Positions 46,092-54,229 are shown, counted from the first letter of the stretch. The stretch: 64,000 nucleotides of DNA from an alpha proteobacterium HIMB5 (GCA_000299095.1 CP003809.1:744001-808000), one strand, 5' to 3'. Numbers and translations are program-made. The notes: generated from the letters alone by a model not told the origin.

Positions 46092-46601
46092 TTAAATTTT
46101 TTTATTCCTTATCTTTGCAATATCTTTAAATAAAGTGGAAAAAGCTTGAAGTAACATTAACAATATTCCAATTAACATTAATGTTTTAATGGGCCATACA
46201 TAAGGCGCCCAAGCTGTAAATAGTTTTTGCTTAGTTTTAATTGTGTATTGTAGACTTGTAATTGAGCCATAAAATAAAATTATTAAGTAAAAAATTAAAA
46301 AACCACTGGTACAGACATCCATTATTGCTTTTCCTCTTTTTTTAAGTCTTCCATAAAATAAATCCATCCTCACATGGTCATCTGTGATCATGGAATAACC
46401 ACCACCTAAAAGATAGTAAGCTGTAATAGTAAATTGAGCCATTTCAATAATCCACATAAGTGGAAAGTTAATAATATTTCTTGTCACAAATGACAAAATC
46501 AACAGAAACATCATGAAAAAAATCCAGTACATCACAAATCTTCCAACTTTTTCACAGATCGTATCAATGAGATGTACGTAGTATTTAATTATTTTTGGCA
46601 T
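46092..46601 (-). CDS. dctQ: TRAP transporter small membrane subunit
   Basis: A 169-residue, four-helix DctQ-type protein (family segments ARNIINFPLMWIIEMAQFTITAYYLLGGGY and the charged DDHVRMDLFYGRL loop). It associates with DctM in the inner membrane. First gene of the dctQ-dctM-dctP set; it begins 59 bp after the thiV stop on the same strand, so readthrough from thiV is possible. Confidence 0.9.
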   Translation of the reverse strand: MPKIIKYYVHLIDTICEKVGRFVMYWIFFMMFLLILSFVTRNIINFPLMWIIEMAQFTITAYYLLGGGYSMITDDHVRMDLFYGRLKKRGKAIMDVCTSGFLIFYLIILFYGSITSLQYTIKTKQKLFTAWAPYVWPIKTLMLIGILLMLLQAFSTLFKDIAKIRNKKI

Positions 46602-46660
46602 AATTGTTAAAGATTAACAGAATTATATTTTAAATGAAAATTTGATTCAACCTAGTAAAC

Positions 46661-48094
46661 CTATTTTGATCTTAAAAAAATAATTGGTGTAATTGTTGCA
46701 ATTATAAATGATAAAAATAATAAAGATTGTGATATGAGTGGATTAAATAATTCTTTTGACAATAATACACCAACTAATAAACTTTTTGAAAAATCTGGAG
46801 ACGGGAACAATAAAAACCCTCCAATTAAACCTACAATTATAGCCTTATAGGCTATCTTCTCATCTAATTTTTTATCATAAAAACTATAAAAAATTGTGAA
46901 GACAAAAGCACAGCAAAATAAATCTGCTAATAAAAATAAATATAAAATACTAAATCCTTTTGAGGCTACAAAAAATGCAATTAAGGATAATCCAACAATT
47001 ATATATTTTGATAATTTTAAATAATCAGTTTTCTTATCTAAATTTAAAGTTGCCTTTCCATCAACTACTATCAAACTTGAAATAGCATTAATTAAAGTAT
47101 CAACCGTAGAAATAGTTAAAGCTAGAGCTAGAACTATAATTAATAATGAAATGTATTTTGTGTTTTCATTTAATAAAAGTGTAAAAAATCCTAAATCAGG
47201 AATAACTTTTGAGTTTATTGAAACAGCAACCAAACCTGAAAAACCCATAAAAAAAACAATTGGAACAATAATAAAAAAAGAAACTAAAAGACTTTTCTTT
47301 AAAGTTTCATAATTTTTTGCAGCATATACTCTTTGCCAATTTCCTTGATGAAACAAATTTGTAGCGGCAACCGCAATAAAAAAAGTTATTCCAGCTGTAT
47401 AACTTGGAATATAATTTGCACTGACTAAGTGAGGACTTTTTTCTTTAATAAATGAAAAAGAAAATTGATCTGCATTAATATTTAATATGTAATTAAATGA
47501 AACAATTAATAAAATAAATATTACTATCATTTGAATATTATCAGTGAAGATAGAGGCTCTTAAACCTCCGTAAAGTGTGTAAACTAAAGTTGATATAATG
47601 ATTATAAATGACGTAATCCATAATTCAGTTCCTGAAATATAATTTATTAAAAAAGCAACTGCTGTTAGCTCTGCACAAAGAAATATGAACATATAAAAAA
47701 TGCTCATTAATAAAACTAATTTAAATAAACTCTTACCAAATTTTTTTCTAACAAATTCAATTATAGTTGATCCTTTTTTAAAATCTTTTCTTATTTTTTT
47801 TCCAAGAAATATAAAAGCAATCATTGGAAATGCAGTTCCAAGTGCATAACCAATTACAGCACCTATACCACCCCAAGTAGCGGCAGATGCTGGACCGAAT
47901 AAAATCCAGGCTCCTAAGGCGGAAGCAACCAAACTTAAAGTTAAAGAAAAAGACTCTATATTTCTATTTGCAGTTAGATAATTAGATAAACCTTTAAATT
48001 GCTTAGAATAAAATATTCCTAAGAAGCTAAAGATTAAACTGATTGATATGACTAGTAAAAGTGAATTTGATTGACTTAATAAATAGTTTTCCAT
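46661..48094 (-). CDS. thiV: Sodium:solute symporter under TPP riboswitch control, ThiV-type thiamine-precursor transporter
   Basis: A 477-residue SSS-family symporter with about 13 membrane segments (N-terminal LSLVASALGAWILFGPASAATWGGIGAVIGYALG is typical of the family). The mRNA leader just before the ATG folds as a TPP riboswitch, which links the transporter to thiamine metabolism. In Pelagibacter the equivalent riboswitch-linked symporter ThiV is proposed to import the pyrimidine precursor HMP. The riboswitch and family are seen in the sequence; HMP specificity is inferred from that knowledge. It is followed by the TRAP genes. Confidence 0.9.
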   Translation of the reverse strand: MENYLLSQSNSLLLVISISLIFSFLGIFYSKQFKGLSNYLTANRNIESFSLTLSLVASALGAWILFGPASAATWGGIGAVIGYALGTAFPMIAFIFLGKKIRKDFKKGSTIIEFVRKKFGKSLFKLVLLMSIFYMFIFLCAELTAVAFLINYISGTELWITSFIIIISTLVYTLYGGLRASIFTDNIQMIVIFILLIVSFNYILNINADQFSFSFIKEKSPHLVSANYIPSYTAGITFFIAVAATNLFHQGNWQRVYAAKNYETLKKSLLVSFFIIVPIVFFMGFSGLVAVSINSKVIPDLGFFTLLLNENTKYISLLIIVLALALTISTVDTLINAISSLIVVDGKATLNLDKKTDYLKLSKYIIVGLSLIAFFVASKGFSILYLFLLADLFCCAFVFTIFYSFYDKKLDEKIAYKAIIVGLIGGFLLFPSPDFSKSLLVGVLLSKELFNPLISQSLLFLSFIIATITPIIFLRSK

Positions 48095-48100
48095 TTTTTT

Positions 48101-48162
48101 CCCTTTCTGAATTACCGGACAGGTTCTAAGGGTTTAATCTCAGTCTTTTACGACACCCCTTA
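48101..48162 (-). promoter_or_regulatory. TPP riboswitch (THI element)
   Basis: The minus strand reads AAGGGGTGTCG, then GACTGAGAT, AAACCCTT, AGAACCTGTCCGG and AGAAAGGGA, the conserved order of the TPP aptamer: P2 arms AAGGG/CCCTT, the CTGAGA pyrimidine-sensing core and the GAACCTG pyrophosphate-arm core. The P4/P5 arm is short. The 3' end AAAGGGA also serves as the ribosome-binding site 6 nt before the thiV ATG, so ligand binding should block translation. Confidence 0.92.
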
Positions 48163-48175
48163 AATAAATATTAGA

Positions 48176-48265
48176 TTAAATTAAATGTTTTTCAATAAGA
48201 TAATATAAAGTGAATATTATCAATGAAATACATATCATTATAAAAACTTTTTCTTGATTACTCAT
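48176..48265 (-). CDS. 29-residue single-helix membrane protein (small ORF)
   Basis: This minus-strand ORF reads MSNQEKVFIMICISLIIF and ends TLYYLIEKHLI: one transmembrane helix with a short charged tail. Its ATG overlaps the stop of the upstream 96-residue gene (ATGA), which argues for coupled translation, and its stop lies 14 bp before the TPP riboswitch. No family recognised. Confidence 0.5.
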   Translation of the reverse strand: MSNQEKVFIMICISLIIFTLYYLIEKHLI

Positions 48266-48552
48266 GTTCTTTTATTTTCCATTATTTCAATCATACATTG
48301 CGTAGCATATTCTCTCCATTCAGAGGATGATTTATTTTTTAAACTATTTAAATGATCTCTATTATTCTTAATATCTTCTTTATGTTTTATTTTGTCAGCT
48401 TCTTCTAATTGTAACTCCATATTATCTAAATTTTTTTCCATAGCTGTAATCCAATCTTTGCCAAGCTTTACACACTTATCATCATCTTTTTCATCACAAA
48501 TTTGTTTAAAAAAATTAAAGATAACATCATCTGTTTTATTTAAATTTGACAT
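48262..48552 (-). CDS. Small hypothetical helical protein
   Basis: A 96-residue, charged, probably all-helical soluble protein (coiled-coil tendency at LDNMELQLEEADKIKHKEDIKNNRDHLNSLKNK) with three Cys. No signal peptide or family recognised. Its ATG shares a base with the TAA of the pentapeptide-repeat gene, and its stop overlaps the next small ORF, so three small genes form one coupled unit. Confidence 0.65.
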   Translation of the reverse strand: MSNLNKTDDVIFNFFKQICDEKDDDKCVKLGKDWITAMEKNLDNMELQLEEADKIKHKEDIKNNRDHLNSLKNKSSSEWREYATQCMIEIMENKRT

Positions 48553-49076
48553 TATTTTTTACATTCTCCAATTGAGCCTGCACCACATTTTTCACCATCT
48601 GTCCAATTTGCTCCTATTAGATTTGCGCCCTCAAAATTAACATTGGATATATTTGCTGAAGTAAAATTTGCTTCCATTAAATTTGCATTTTGAAAATTAG
48701 CTTCGATTAAAGTTGAGCCCATAAAATCTGCTTTTGTTAAATTAGCACCAGTAAAATTGGTTTTTTCAAAGTTTGCTCCTATCATCACAGATTCATATAA
48801 ATTAGCCCTGTAAAAAGTAGACTCTGGAAATGTACCAAATGATAAATTTGAATTCATCATTATACTCTTATCAAAATTTACTTGTATAAAACTTGTAAAT
48901 GACAAATTAGAATTTGGAAGATAACTTCCTTGTAAGTCTTGACCATCAGAAAATCTGCATTTTGAATAATCTACACCATCAGCCAAAGGATCATCGCAAG
49001 CTGAATATGCTGGTGATAATAAAGAGAATAATAAAGCTATGGCTAAAATAACTTTTCTCATTCTTAAAGCTAACAT
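48552..49076 (-). CDS. Exported pentapeptide-repeat protein
   Basis: A 174-residue protein: signal peptide (RKVILAIALLFSLLSPAYSA), a short Cys-containing segment (CDDPLADGVDYSKC), then about 18 pentapeptide repeats of the A-(N/D)-L-x-x type (ANFEKTNFTGANLTKADF, ANLMEANFTSANI) forming a quadrilateral beta-helix, and a Cys-containing C-terminus. Met at residue 6 is an alternative start. Exported pentapeptide proteins have no general function. First of a three-gene coupled unit divergent from the tartrate/malate dehydrogenase gene. Confidence 0.85.
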   Translation of the reverse strand: MLALRMRKVILAIALLFSLLSPAYSACDDPLADGVDYSKCRFSDGQDLQGSYLPNSNLSFTSFIQVNFDKSIMMNSNLSFGTFPESTFYRANLYESVMIGANFEKTNFTGANLTKADFMGSTLIEANFQNANLMEANFTSANISNVNFEGANLIGANWTDGEKCGAGSIGECKK

Positions 49077-49154
49077 AAAATTTATCTAAAACAATCTTGT
49101 AAAAAAAATTTAAAATATTCTTTATTTCAACTTTAAAGTTAATATAAGTGACCT

Positions 49155-50219
49155 ATGAAAGAATATAACATTGCATGTATTGCTGGAGATGGAATTGGAA
49201 AAGAAGTTCTTCCAGAGGGAATAAAAATTCTAAATGAAACAGCACAAAAACATCAATTCAAAATTAATTTAGAGGAGTATGATTTTGCATCATGTGATTA
49301 TTATGAAAAGCATGGAAAAATGCTTCCAGATGATTGGAAACAAAAATTAAGTAAACATGATGCTATATTTTTTGGAGCAGTTGGGATGCCAGATAGAGTT
49401 CCAGATCATATTTCTTTATGGGGATCATTACTTCAGTTTAGAAGAGAGTTTGATCAGTATATAAATCTTAGACCAGTAAAATTATTTCCAGGAATTAATC
49501 CTCCATTAGCTAATAAAAAACCTGGCGATATTGATATGTTAATTGTTAGAGAAAATACTGAAGGTGAATACTCATCAGTTGGTGGAAGAATGTTTAAGAA
49601 TAGTGATAGAGAAATAGCTATTCAAGAAACTATTATGTCAAGACATGGGGTAAATAGAGTTCAAAAATTCGCTTTTGAATTAGCTAAAACTAGGAAAAGA
49701 AAAAAACTAACAAATGCAACAAAATCAAATGGTATTTCTATTACTATGCCATTTTGGGATGAAATATTTAATGAAAATAAAAAACTCTATCCTGATATAG
49801 AAACTGATCAGTTTCATATTGATATTTTGGTTGCAAGATTTGTTTTAAATCCAGAATGGTTTGATGTTGTTGTGGCTTCAAATTTATTTGGTGATATTTT
49901 ATCTGATCTTGGACCCGCTTGTACTGGAACTATAGGTATAGCTCCTTCAGGAAATATTAATCCTGAAAAAAAATTCCCATCGTTATTTGAACCTGTTCAT
50001 GGATCAGCGCCTGATATCGCAGGACAAGGAATAGCAAATCCTGTTGGTCAAATTTGGTCTGGAGCTATGATGTTAGAGTATCTAGGAGAGAAAGAAGCGG
50101 CTAATTCAATAGTTGCTGCAATTGAAAAAACTATATCTGAAAAAAGTAATAGAACAAAAGATTTAGGTGGAGATAGCAATACTGTTAATTGCTCAGATGC
50201 AATTAAATCAAATCTTTAA
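49155..50219 (+). CDS. Tartrate/D-malate-type decarboxylating dehydrogenase (isopropylmalate dehydrogenase family)
   Basis: A 354-residue beta-decarboxylating dehydrogenase. It has the N-terminal AGDGIGKEVLPEG, substrate-binding LRPVKLFPG, the RENTEGEYSSVGGRMF loop, catalytic-metal Asp in VASNLFGDILSDLG and the C-terminal EPVHGSAPDIAGQGIANP. SLLQFRREFDQYINLRP is typical of the TtuC/DmlA branch (tartrate, D-malate) rather than LeuB. It oxidises and decarboxylates 2-hydroxy acids with NAD. Its stop overlaps the convergent GFA-like gene by 4 bp. Substrate choice is by sequence style only. Confidence 0.88.
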   Translation: MKEYNIACIAGDGIGKEVLPEGIKILNETAQKHQFKINLEEYDFASCDYYEKHGKMLPDDWKQKLSKHDAIFFGAVGMPDRVPDHISLWGSLLQFRREFDQYINLRPVKLFPGINPPLANKKPGDIDMLIVRENTEGEYSSVGGRMFKNSDREIAIQETIMSRHGVNRVQKFAFELAKTRKRKKLTNATKSNGISITMPFWDEIFNENKKLYPDIETDQFHIDILVARFVLNPEWFDVVVASNLFGDILSDLGPACTGTIGIAPSGNINPEKKFPSLFEPVHGSAPDIAGQGIANPVGQIWSGAMMLEYLGEKEAANSIVAAIEKTISEKSNRTKDLGGDSNTVNCSDAIKSNL

Positions 50220-50614
50220 GGATACTTTTTATATTTTGGAAGTTTGTCAATAATTTTATAATAATCTGATTTTCCTTTCATAAAAATATTCATAGATGTT
50301 TTCAATTTAGTGGGTTTATTAAAAATACCAGCAGAAATACAGATTTGATTAGTTCCCAGAACTTTAAAAAAAATACTCGCTCCGCAATTATTACAAAATC
50401 CTCTCTTTGCTCTTTTGGAGGATTTAAACCACTTCAATGTTTTTTTATTTAAAAACTTTAACTCTTTCTCCTCAACTTTAGTGTAGGCTGCAAAATTTCC
50501 ATGAGTTTTTAAACATTGAATACAATGGCAGTTTTGAACATCTCTATGATATCCTGTGGTCTTAAAGCTTATGTTTCCACACAAACACTTTGCCTTAAGT
50601 GATAATTTTTTCAT
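50216..50614 (-). CDS. GFA/CENP-V family zinc-binding protein
   Basis: A 132-residue protein with the GFA zinc sites: CLCG near the N-terminus, CHCIQC in the middle and CNNCG toward the C-terminus, with SIFF following. The family was named for glutathione-dependent formaldehyde-activating enzyme, but most members have no proven reaction. It lies 8 bp downstream of a small membrane-protein gene on the same strand. Formaldehyde handling would fit the demethylating flavoenzyme nearby, though this is speculative. Confidence 0.88.
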   Translation of the reverse strand: MKKLSLKAKCLCGNISFKTTGYHRDVQNCHCIQCLKTHGNFAAYTKVEEKELKFLNKKTLKWFKSSKRAKRGFCNNCGASIFFKVLGTNQICISAGIFNKPTKLKTSMNIFMKGKSDYYKIIDKLPKYKKYP

Positions 50615-50622
50615 TTAAAAAA

Positions 50623-50805
50623 TTATTTCTTAAAGCAATTATTAATAAGAATAGCCATTAATATCCAAACAATAAAAGCCTCACCGTGTGTGAAATTATA
50701 ATCAGCACCTGCAAAGCCAGCAATAATATTTAATGCATAAATTATTATTGTTGAAACAACTAAACTTACAACCAGATTTATTAATCCATTTATATATTTA
50801 ATCAT
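50623..50805 (-). CDS. Small two-helix membrane protein
   Basis: A 60-residue protein with two hydrophobic helices (about 8-30 and 38-57), separated by GADYNFTHGEA. No family recognised. It precedes the GFA-like gene by 8 bp and is probably co-transcribed with it. Coding is supported by composition and tight spacing only. Confidence 0.55.
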   Translation of the reverse strand: MIKYINGLINLVVSLVVSTIIIYALNIIAGFAGADYNFTHGEAFIVWILMAILINNCFKK

Positions 50806-51003
50806 AAGTTTATTTTGATTAAAAAAAAATTAATTGAAACAAAAAAATTTAGATCTGATTCACTTTAGAGGAGAGTTAATTTTGATATCGAGATACTACT
50901 AAATCAATTGGTTGTATTCAATTATTATATTTGCCTCAAAATTAAATATTTAAATTGAAAATAAAAATTTGTTTTTATAAGCTTAATTATAAGGAGGTAG
51001 AGA

Positions 51004-51033
51004 ATGCAAAACAAAACACCACCTGACACTTAG
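51004..51033 (+). CDS. Nine-codon micro-ORF (MQNKTPPDT) behind a nearly perfect Shine-Dalgarno
   Basis: ATG at 51004 is 5 nt after AAGGAGGT, the best ribosome-binding site in the window, and TAG closes it at 51031-51033. In the same frame beyond the TAG, 24 more sense codons (LNQSLFNQIKKLKILLDLKA and TEAT) run to TAA at 51106-51108, so an ancestral 34-residue peptide or readthrough is possible. The CCACCT in the ORF can pair with its own Shine-Dalgarno. Confidence 0.4.
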   Translation: MQNKTPPDT

Positions 51034-51107
51034 CTGAACCAAAGCTTATTTAATCAAATTAAAAAACTTAAAATCCTATTGGATTTAAAAGCCACAGAGG
51101 CAACATA

Positions 51108-51147
51108 AGAGGAGCCCTTTGGTAAGTTATCTAAAGGGCGACCCTCT
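51108..51147 (+). terminator. Hairpin at the end of the candidate small transcript
   Basis: AGAGG .. CCTCT outer stem and CCCTTTGG / CTAAAGGG inner 8-bp stem with an 8-nt loop and a small internal loop. The following sequence (TAAAAGTTAATTT) has no proper T-tract, so it may be a structural element rather than an intrinsic terminator. It ends 6 bp before the stop of the convergent gene. Confidence 0.45.
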
Positions 51148-51152
51148 AAAAG

Positions 51153-51686
51153 TTAATTTAAAGTTTTAGTAATTTCTAAAGGTAAAGGTGCTTCAGGATA
51201 TTTAATCTTACAAAGTTCTTCATATTTTCTACAAAAATTAATTATCGTTTCATAAACTTCATCAGATTTTTTTTGGTCTTTTAATAAATCTAATTTTTTT
51301 ATCATATCATCTCTTTGGTTTTCCAATTCTTTTACTTGTGCTCCTGATAAATATTCTCCAGTTTCTATTTCCCAAAAAGTATCATTAAGCTCATCTTCTT
51401 TAAGTGTATTCAATTTATTTTGTAATTCTTTGATTACTTCATCATCTGTTTTAGTATTTCTCATTGGAGAATTTAATAACTTTCCTAAACATTTATCTTT
51501 TAAACCATCGATAAAATGATCATAAGGTCTTCCTTCAGACAAATCTCTGAAGTGATTTGAACTGAAATACTTATTAATTGCAGATTTTGTTGTTATTTTT
51601 TCTTTACCTTTAATAACTGCTATTTGAACATAAACTTCTTGGCAAATATATTCTTCTAAATGTTCAGAAACTGATTTGGGGATCAT
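51153..51686 (-). CDS. Hypothetical helical protein
   Basis: A 177-residue soluble protein, strongly charged and helical, with coiled-coil tendency at about 85-150 (ELQNKLNTLKEDELNDTFWEI and ELENQRDDMIKKLDLLKDQKK) and four Cys (CQEV, DKCLG, FCRKY, LCKIKYP). No signal peptide. No family recognised. It starts 4 bp after the stop of the dimethylglycine-dehydrogenase-like gene on the same strand, so it is probably in that operon. Confidence 0.65.
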   Translation of the reverse strand: MIPKSVSEHLEEYICQEVYVQIAVIKGKEKITTKSAINKYFSSNHFRDLSEGRPYDHFIDGLKDKCLGKLLNSPMRNTKTDDEVIKELQNKLNTLKEDELNDTFWEIETGEYLSGAQVKELENQRDDMIKKLDLLKDQKKSDEVYETIINFCRKYEELCKIKYPEAPLPLEITKTLN

Positions 51687-51690
51687 GATT

Positions 51691-54120
51691 TTATGATTTT
51701 AATCTATCATTATTACTATCAAAAGCAGGCTCATCTATTACTACTGCTTTTATTTTTTCACCTTGGATATCAATTAAAAATTCATTTCCAATTTTAGCTA
51801 ATTTTGTATTAACGTAACCAAAAGCTAAACTTTTATTAACTCTGTAACCATAGCCGCCAGATGTTGTTAATCCGACAATCTGTTCATTGAAATATATTGG
51901 TTCATTTCCATGTGCATCAGCATTTTTTGCAAAAACTTCCATATAAACCAATTTAATTTTTCCACCTTCAGAATTTAGTTTTTTCACAACATTTGATCCA
52001 ATAAATGTATCTTTTTTTTCTAAATTAAAAAATCTATCTAAGCCTGCTTCAACAACACTTATTTCTGGTGTCAGTTCAGTTCCCCACCCTCTATAACCTT
52101 TTTCCATTCTTAATGAGTTCATTGCATGTGCTCCAAAATCTACAATTTTGAATTCTTCACCAGCTTCACATAAAAGATCGTATAATTTTATCATATCATT
52201 CATTGAATGATGAAGTTCCCATCCAAGTTCGCCCATATAATTTACTCTTAATGCAACAACTGAAATATTTTTTATTTTTATCTCTTTTGATTTTAACCAA
52301 GGGAAATTTTCGTTACTTAAATCAGTATCAGTAATTTTTTGAAGCACTTTTCTTGAATTTGGTCCAATTATTCCAATCACACCTTTATCTAAAGTTACAT
52401 TTTTAATTTCTACTTTTTCATCTTTTAATTTGTTATGATTTAACCAATCTAAATCTCTTATTTCTGAAATAGCTGCTGATAATGCATAATAATGATTGTC
52501 TTTTAATTTGGTGATTGTTAACTCACTTTGAATTCTTCCAATTTCATTAAGTATGTGTGTTAAGACAATACTTCCCTCTTTCTTTGGTATTCTGTTAACA
52601 CATAGTCTATCTAGGAATTTATAACTATCTTCACCTGTGATTTCATATTTAGAAAAAGTTGAAAGATCTATTAATCCAACATTCTTATGAACTTCTTCAC
52701 ATTCTTTTTTGATATAAGGCTCGATATTATTTCTTTTATAGCTAAGCTCTTCTTTTATTTTATCTTTGTTAAACCAAGCTGGTTTTTCCCAGCCATATAA
52801 ATCAAAATACTCTGCACCTTTACCTTTTAATTTGTCATATATAGGAGTTGTTTTCATGGGTCTTCCAATTTCAACAACATCATGAGGTAAAGGTGTCACA
52901 TACATTCTTCTGTATTGTTCTTTAGATTTTTCAATTGAATATTCTTTTTTTACCCAGCTCATGTATCTACGTGGTTCAAATTCCATCATATTAATTTCAG
53001 AATCTCCATGCACAATCCATTGAGCCATATATTTTCCAGCTCCACCACCATGCGCTATTCCAATACTTGCTGCACAAAACATCCAAAAGTTTTTAAGTCC
53101 TGGTGCTGGACCAGCTAAAAAATTATCATCAGGTGTATGAGTAATAGGTCCACAAATTATTTTTTTAATTCCAACATCTTTAAATTGAGGAATTCTATCC
53201 ATCCCTTTTTCTAAATGATCTGCAATCCTATCAAGATCTGGCTCTAGTAATTCCATATCAAATTTCCAATCCATTCCATCAAGAGCCCATGCAGCAACAT
53301 CTTTTTCATAAGGTCCAATTAATAATCCTTTTCCTTCTTGTCTTAAGTATGATGAAGAATCTGGATCTCTTACAACAGGTAATTCTTTATCTAGTTTTTC
53401 TATTTCAGGATGAGAGTCTGTTACTAAATATTGATGTACCATGTTGATGCTTGGAACATTTTTTAAACCAACCATTTGAGCAACTTCAGGACAAAAACTT
53501 CCTGCAGCATTTACAACATGTTCACAAACTATATCACCCTTCTCAGTAATAACTTTCCATTCTCCAGAAGGTAACTGTTCAATATCAGTTACTCTATTTT
53601 TTCTATAAATTTTTGCCCCACCATTTCTTGCACCTTTTGCCATTGCATTTGTTGTGCTTGTTGGATCTGTGTATCCATCCTCTGGCGTTAGGAATGCTCC
53701 TTTTATTCCATCTAATTTTATAAATGGATGATACTTATGTATTTCATCAGTAGAAATTATAGAGCAAGGCGAGCCAACGATATCCAAAATTCCTTTTGTA
53801 TAATCAAACCACTCTAAATCTTCTTTTGTATAAGCAAGTCTTAAACTTCCTGTCTCATGAAAACCAGTTGGTTGTTCAGTTTCTTTTTCTAAAGATTTAT
53901 ATAGGTTAGTTGAATGTAAATGTATTTTTGCAAGATTTAAACTTGTCAACATATGAGGACATTGTCCTGCTGCGTGCCAAGTCGAACCAGAAGTAAGCTC
54001 ACTTTTTTCAATTAGTACAACGTCACTCCATCCTTCTTTTGTTAGATGGTAAAGAAGGCTTACACCCATAATTCCACCACCAACGATAACTAATTTTGCA
54101 TGAGATTGTATTTTATCCAT
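51691..54120 (-). CDS. Dimethylglycine/sarcosine dehydrogenase-like flavoprotein (DAO + GcvT domains)
   Basis: An 809-residue two-domain enzyme. The N-terminal FAD-binding D-amino-acid-oxidase domain has VIVGGGIMG (about 11-19) and SGSTWHAAGQ, whose His49 is the covalent-FAD site in DMGDH and sarcosine dehydrogenases. From about residue 430 a GcvT-type aminomethyltransferase domain binds folate (ELGWELHHSM, GAHAMNSLRMEKGYRGWGTELTPE). Such enzymes demethylate dimethylglycine or sarcosine and pass the one-carbon unit to tetrahydrofolate; SAR11 is known to use glycine betaine this way. The gene is preceded, with a 1-bp gap, by a 35-codon membrane ORF. Exact substrate not decided. Confidence 0.92.
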   Translation of the reverse strand: MDKIQSHAKLVIVGGGIMGVSLLYHLTKEGWSDVVLIEKSELTSGSTWHAAGQCPHMLTSLNLAKIHLHSTNLYKSLEKETEQPTGFHETGSLRLAYTKEDLEWFDYTKGILDIVGSPCSIISTDEIHKYHPFIKLDGIKGAFLTPEDGYTDPTSTTNAMAKGARNGGAKIYRKNRVTDIEQLPSGEWKVITEKGDIVCEHVVNAAGSFCPEVAQMVGLKNVPSINMVHQYLVTDSHPEIEKLDKELPVVRDPDSSSYLRQEGKGLLIGPYEKDVAAWALDGMDWKFDMELLEPDLDRIADHLEKGMDRIPQFKDVGIKKIICGPITHTPDDNFLAGPAPGLKNFWMFCAASIGIAHGGGAGKYMAQWIVHGDSEINMMEFEPRRYMSWVKKEYSIEKSKEQYRRMYVTPLPHDVVEIGRPMKTTPIYDKLKGKGAEYFDLYGWEKPAWFNKDKIKEELSYKRNNIEPYIKKECEEVHKNVGLIDLSTFSKYEITGEDSYKFLDRLCVNRIPKKEGSIVLTHILNEIGRIQSELTITKLKDNHYYALSAAISEIRDLDWLNHNKLKDEKVEIKNVTLDKGVIGIIGPNSRKVLQKITDTDLSNENFPWLKSKEIKIKNISVVALRVNYMGELGWELHHSMNDMIKLYDLLCEAGEEFKIVDFGAHAMNSLRMEKGYRGWGTELTPEISVVEAGLDRFFNLEKKDTFIGSNVVKKLNSEGGKIKLVYMEVFAKNADAHGNEPIYFNEQIVGLTTSGGYGYRVNKSLAFGYVNTKLAKIGNEFLIDIQGEKIKAVVIDEPAFDSNNDRLKS

Positions 54121-54121
54121 C

Positions 54122-54229
54122 TTAACTTAGCACGCTATTACACAGCGGTACTAAAATAAAAATAAATATCAATGCGATCACAATTGGTCGCATCTCAATC
54201 AGTAATTTTTTTCTCAAATCCTTTTTCAT
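54122..54229 (-). CDS. 35-residue single-helix membrane protein (small ORF)
   Basis: This minus-strand ORF reads MKKDLRKKLLIEMRPIVIAL and continues IFIFILVPLCNSVLS: a strongly basic start followed by one transmembrane helix, the topology of a real small membrane protein. Its TAA ends one base before the ATG of the flavoenzyme, suggesting coupled translation. The preceding 57 bp are AT-rich and probably hold the promoter. No family recognised. Confidence 0.6.
   Translation of the reverse strand: MKKDLRKKLLIEMRPIVIALIFIFILVPLCNSVLS

Larger units (their letters stand above)
50992..51147 (+). ncRNA. Candidate structured small RNA / micro-ORF transcript
   Basis: The plus strand can fold as AGGAGGT (50992-50998) with ACCACCT (51018-51024, one mismatch), AAATCC/GGATTT (51071-51086, 4-nt loop), and a larger hairpin at 51108-51147. 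It stands alone between two minus-strand genes, so it would be its own transcript. Structure and the strong SD are seen; expression is inferred. Confidence 0.45.
50806..51152. other. 347-bp intergenic region containing a candidate small transcript
   Basis: The longest gap in the window. The left part (50806-50950) is AT-rich with no recognised feature. From about 50954 a TTGAAA and a TATAAG 15-16 bp apart could be a promoter, followed by the nearly ideal Shine-Dalgarno AAGGAGGT, a 9-codon ORF and several hairpins on the plus strand. No tRNA, tmRNA or known riboswitch pattern was recognised. Confidence 0.6.

Noticed and set aside
50992..51147. tmRNA, SRP RNA or tRNA in the intergenic region
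   Set aside because: No tag-peptide coding pattern, tRNA-like arms, CCA end or SRP core was found; only hairpins and a micro-ORF.
54128..54193. Two stem-loops just upstream of the flavoenzyme gene, first considered a riboswitch
   Set aside because: They lie inside a 35-codon ORF with convincing membrane-protein features, and I found no match to glycine, SAM-V or other known aptamer cores.
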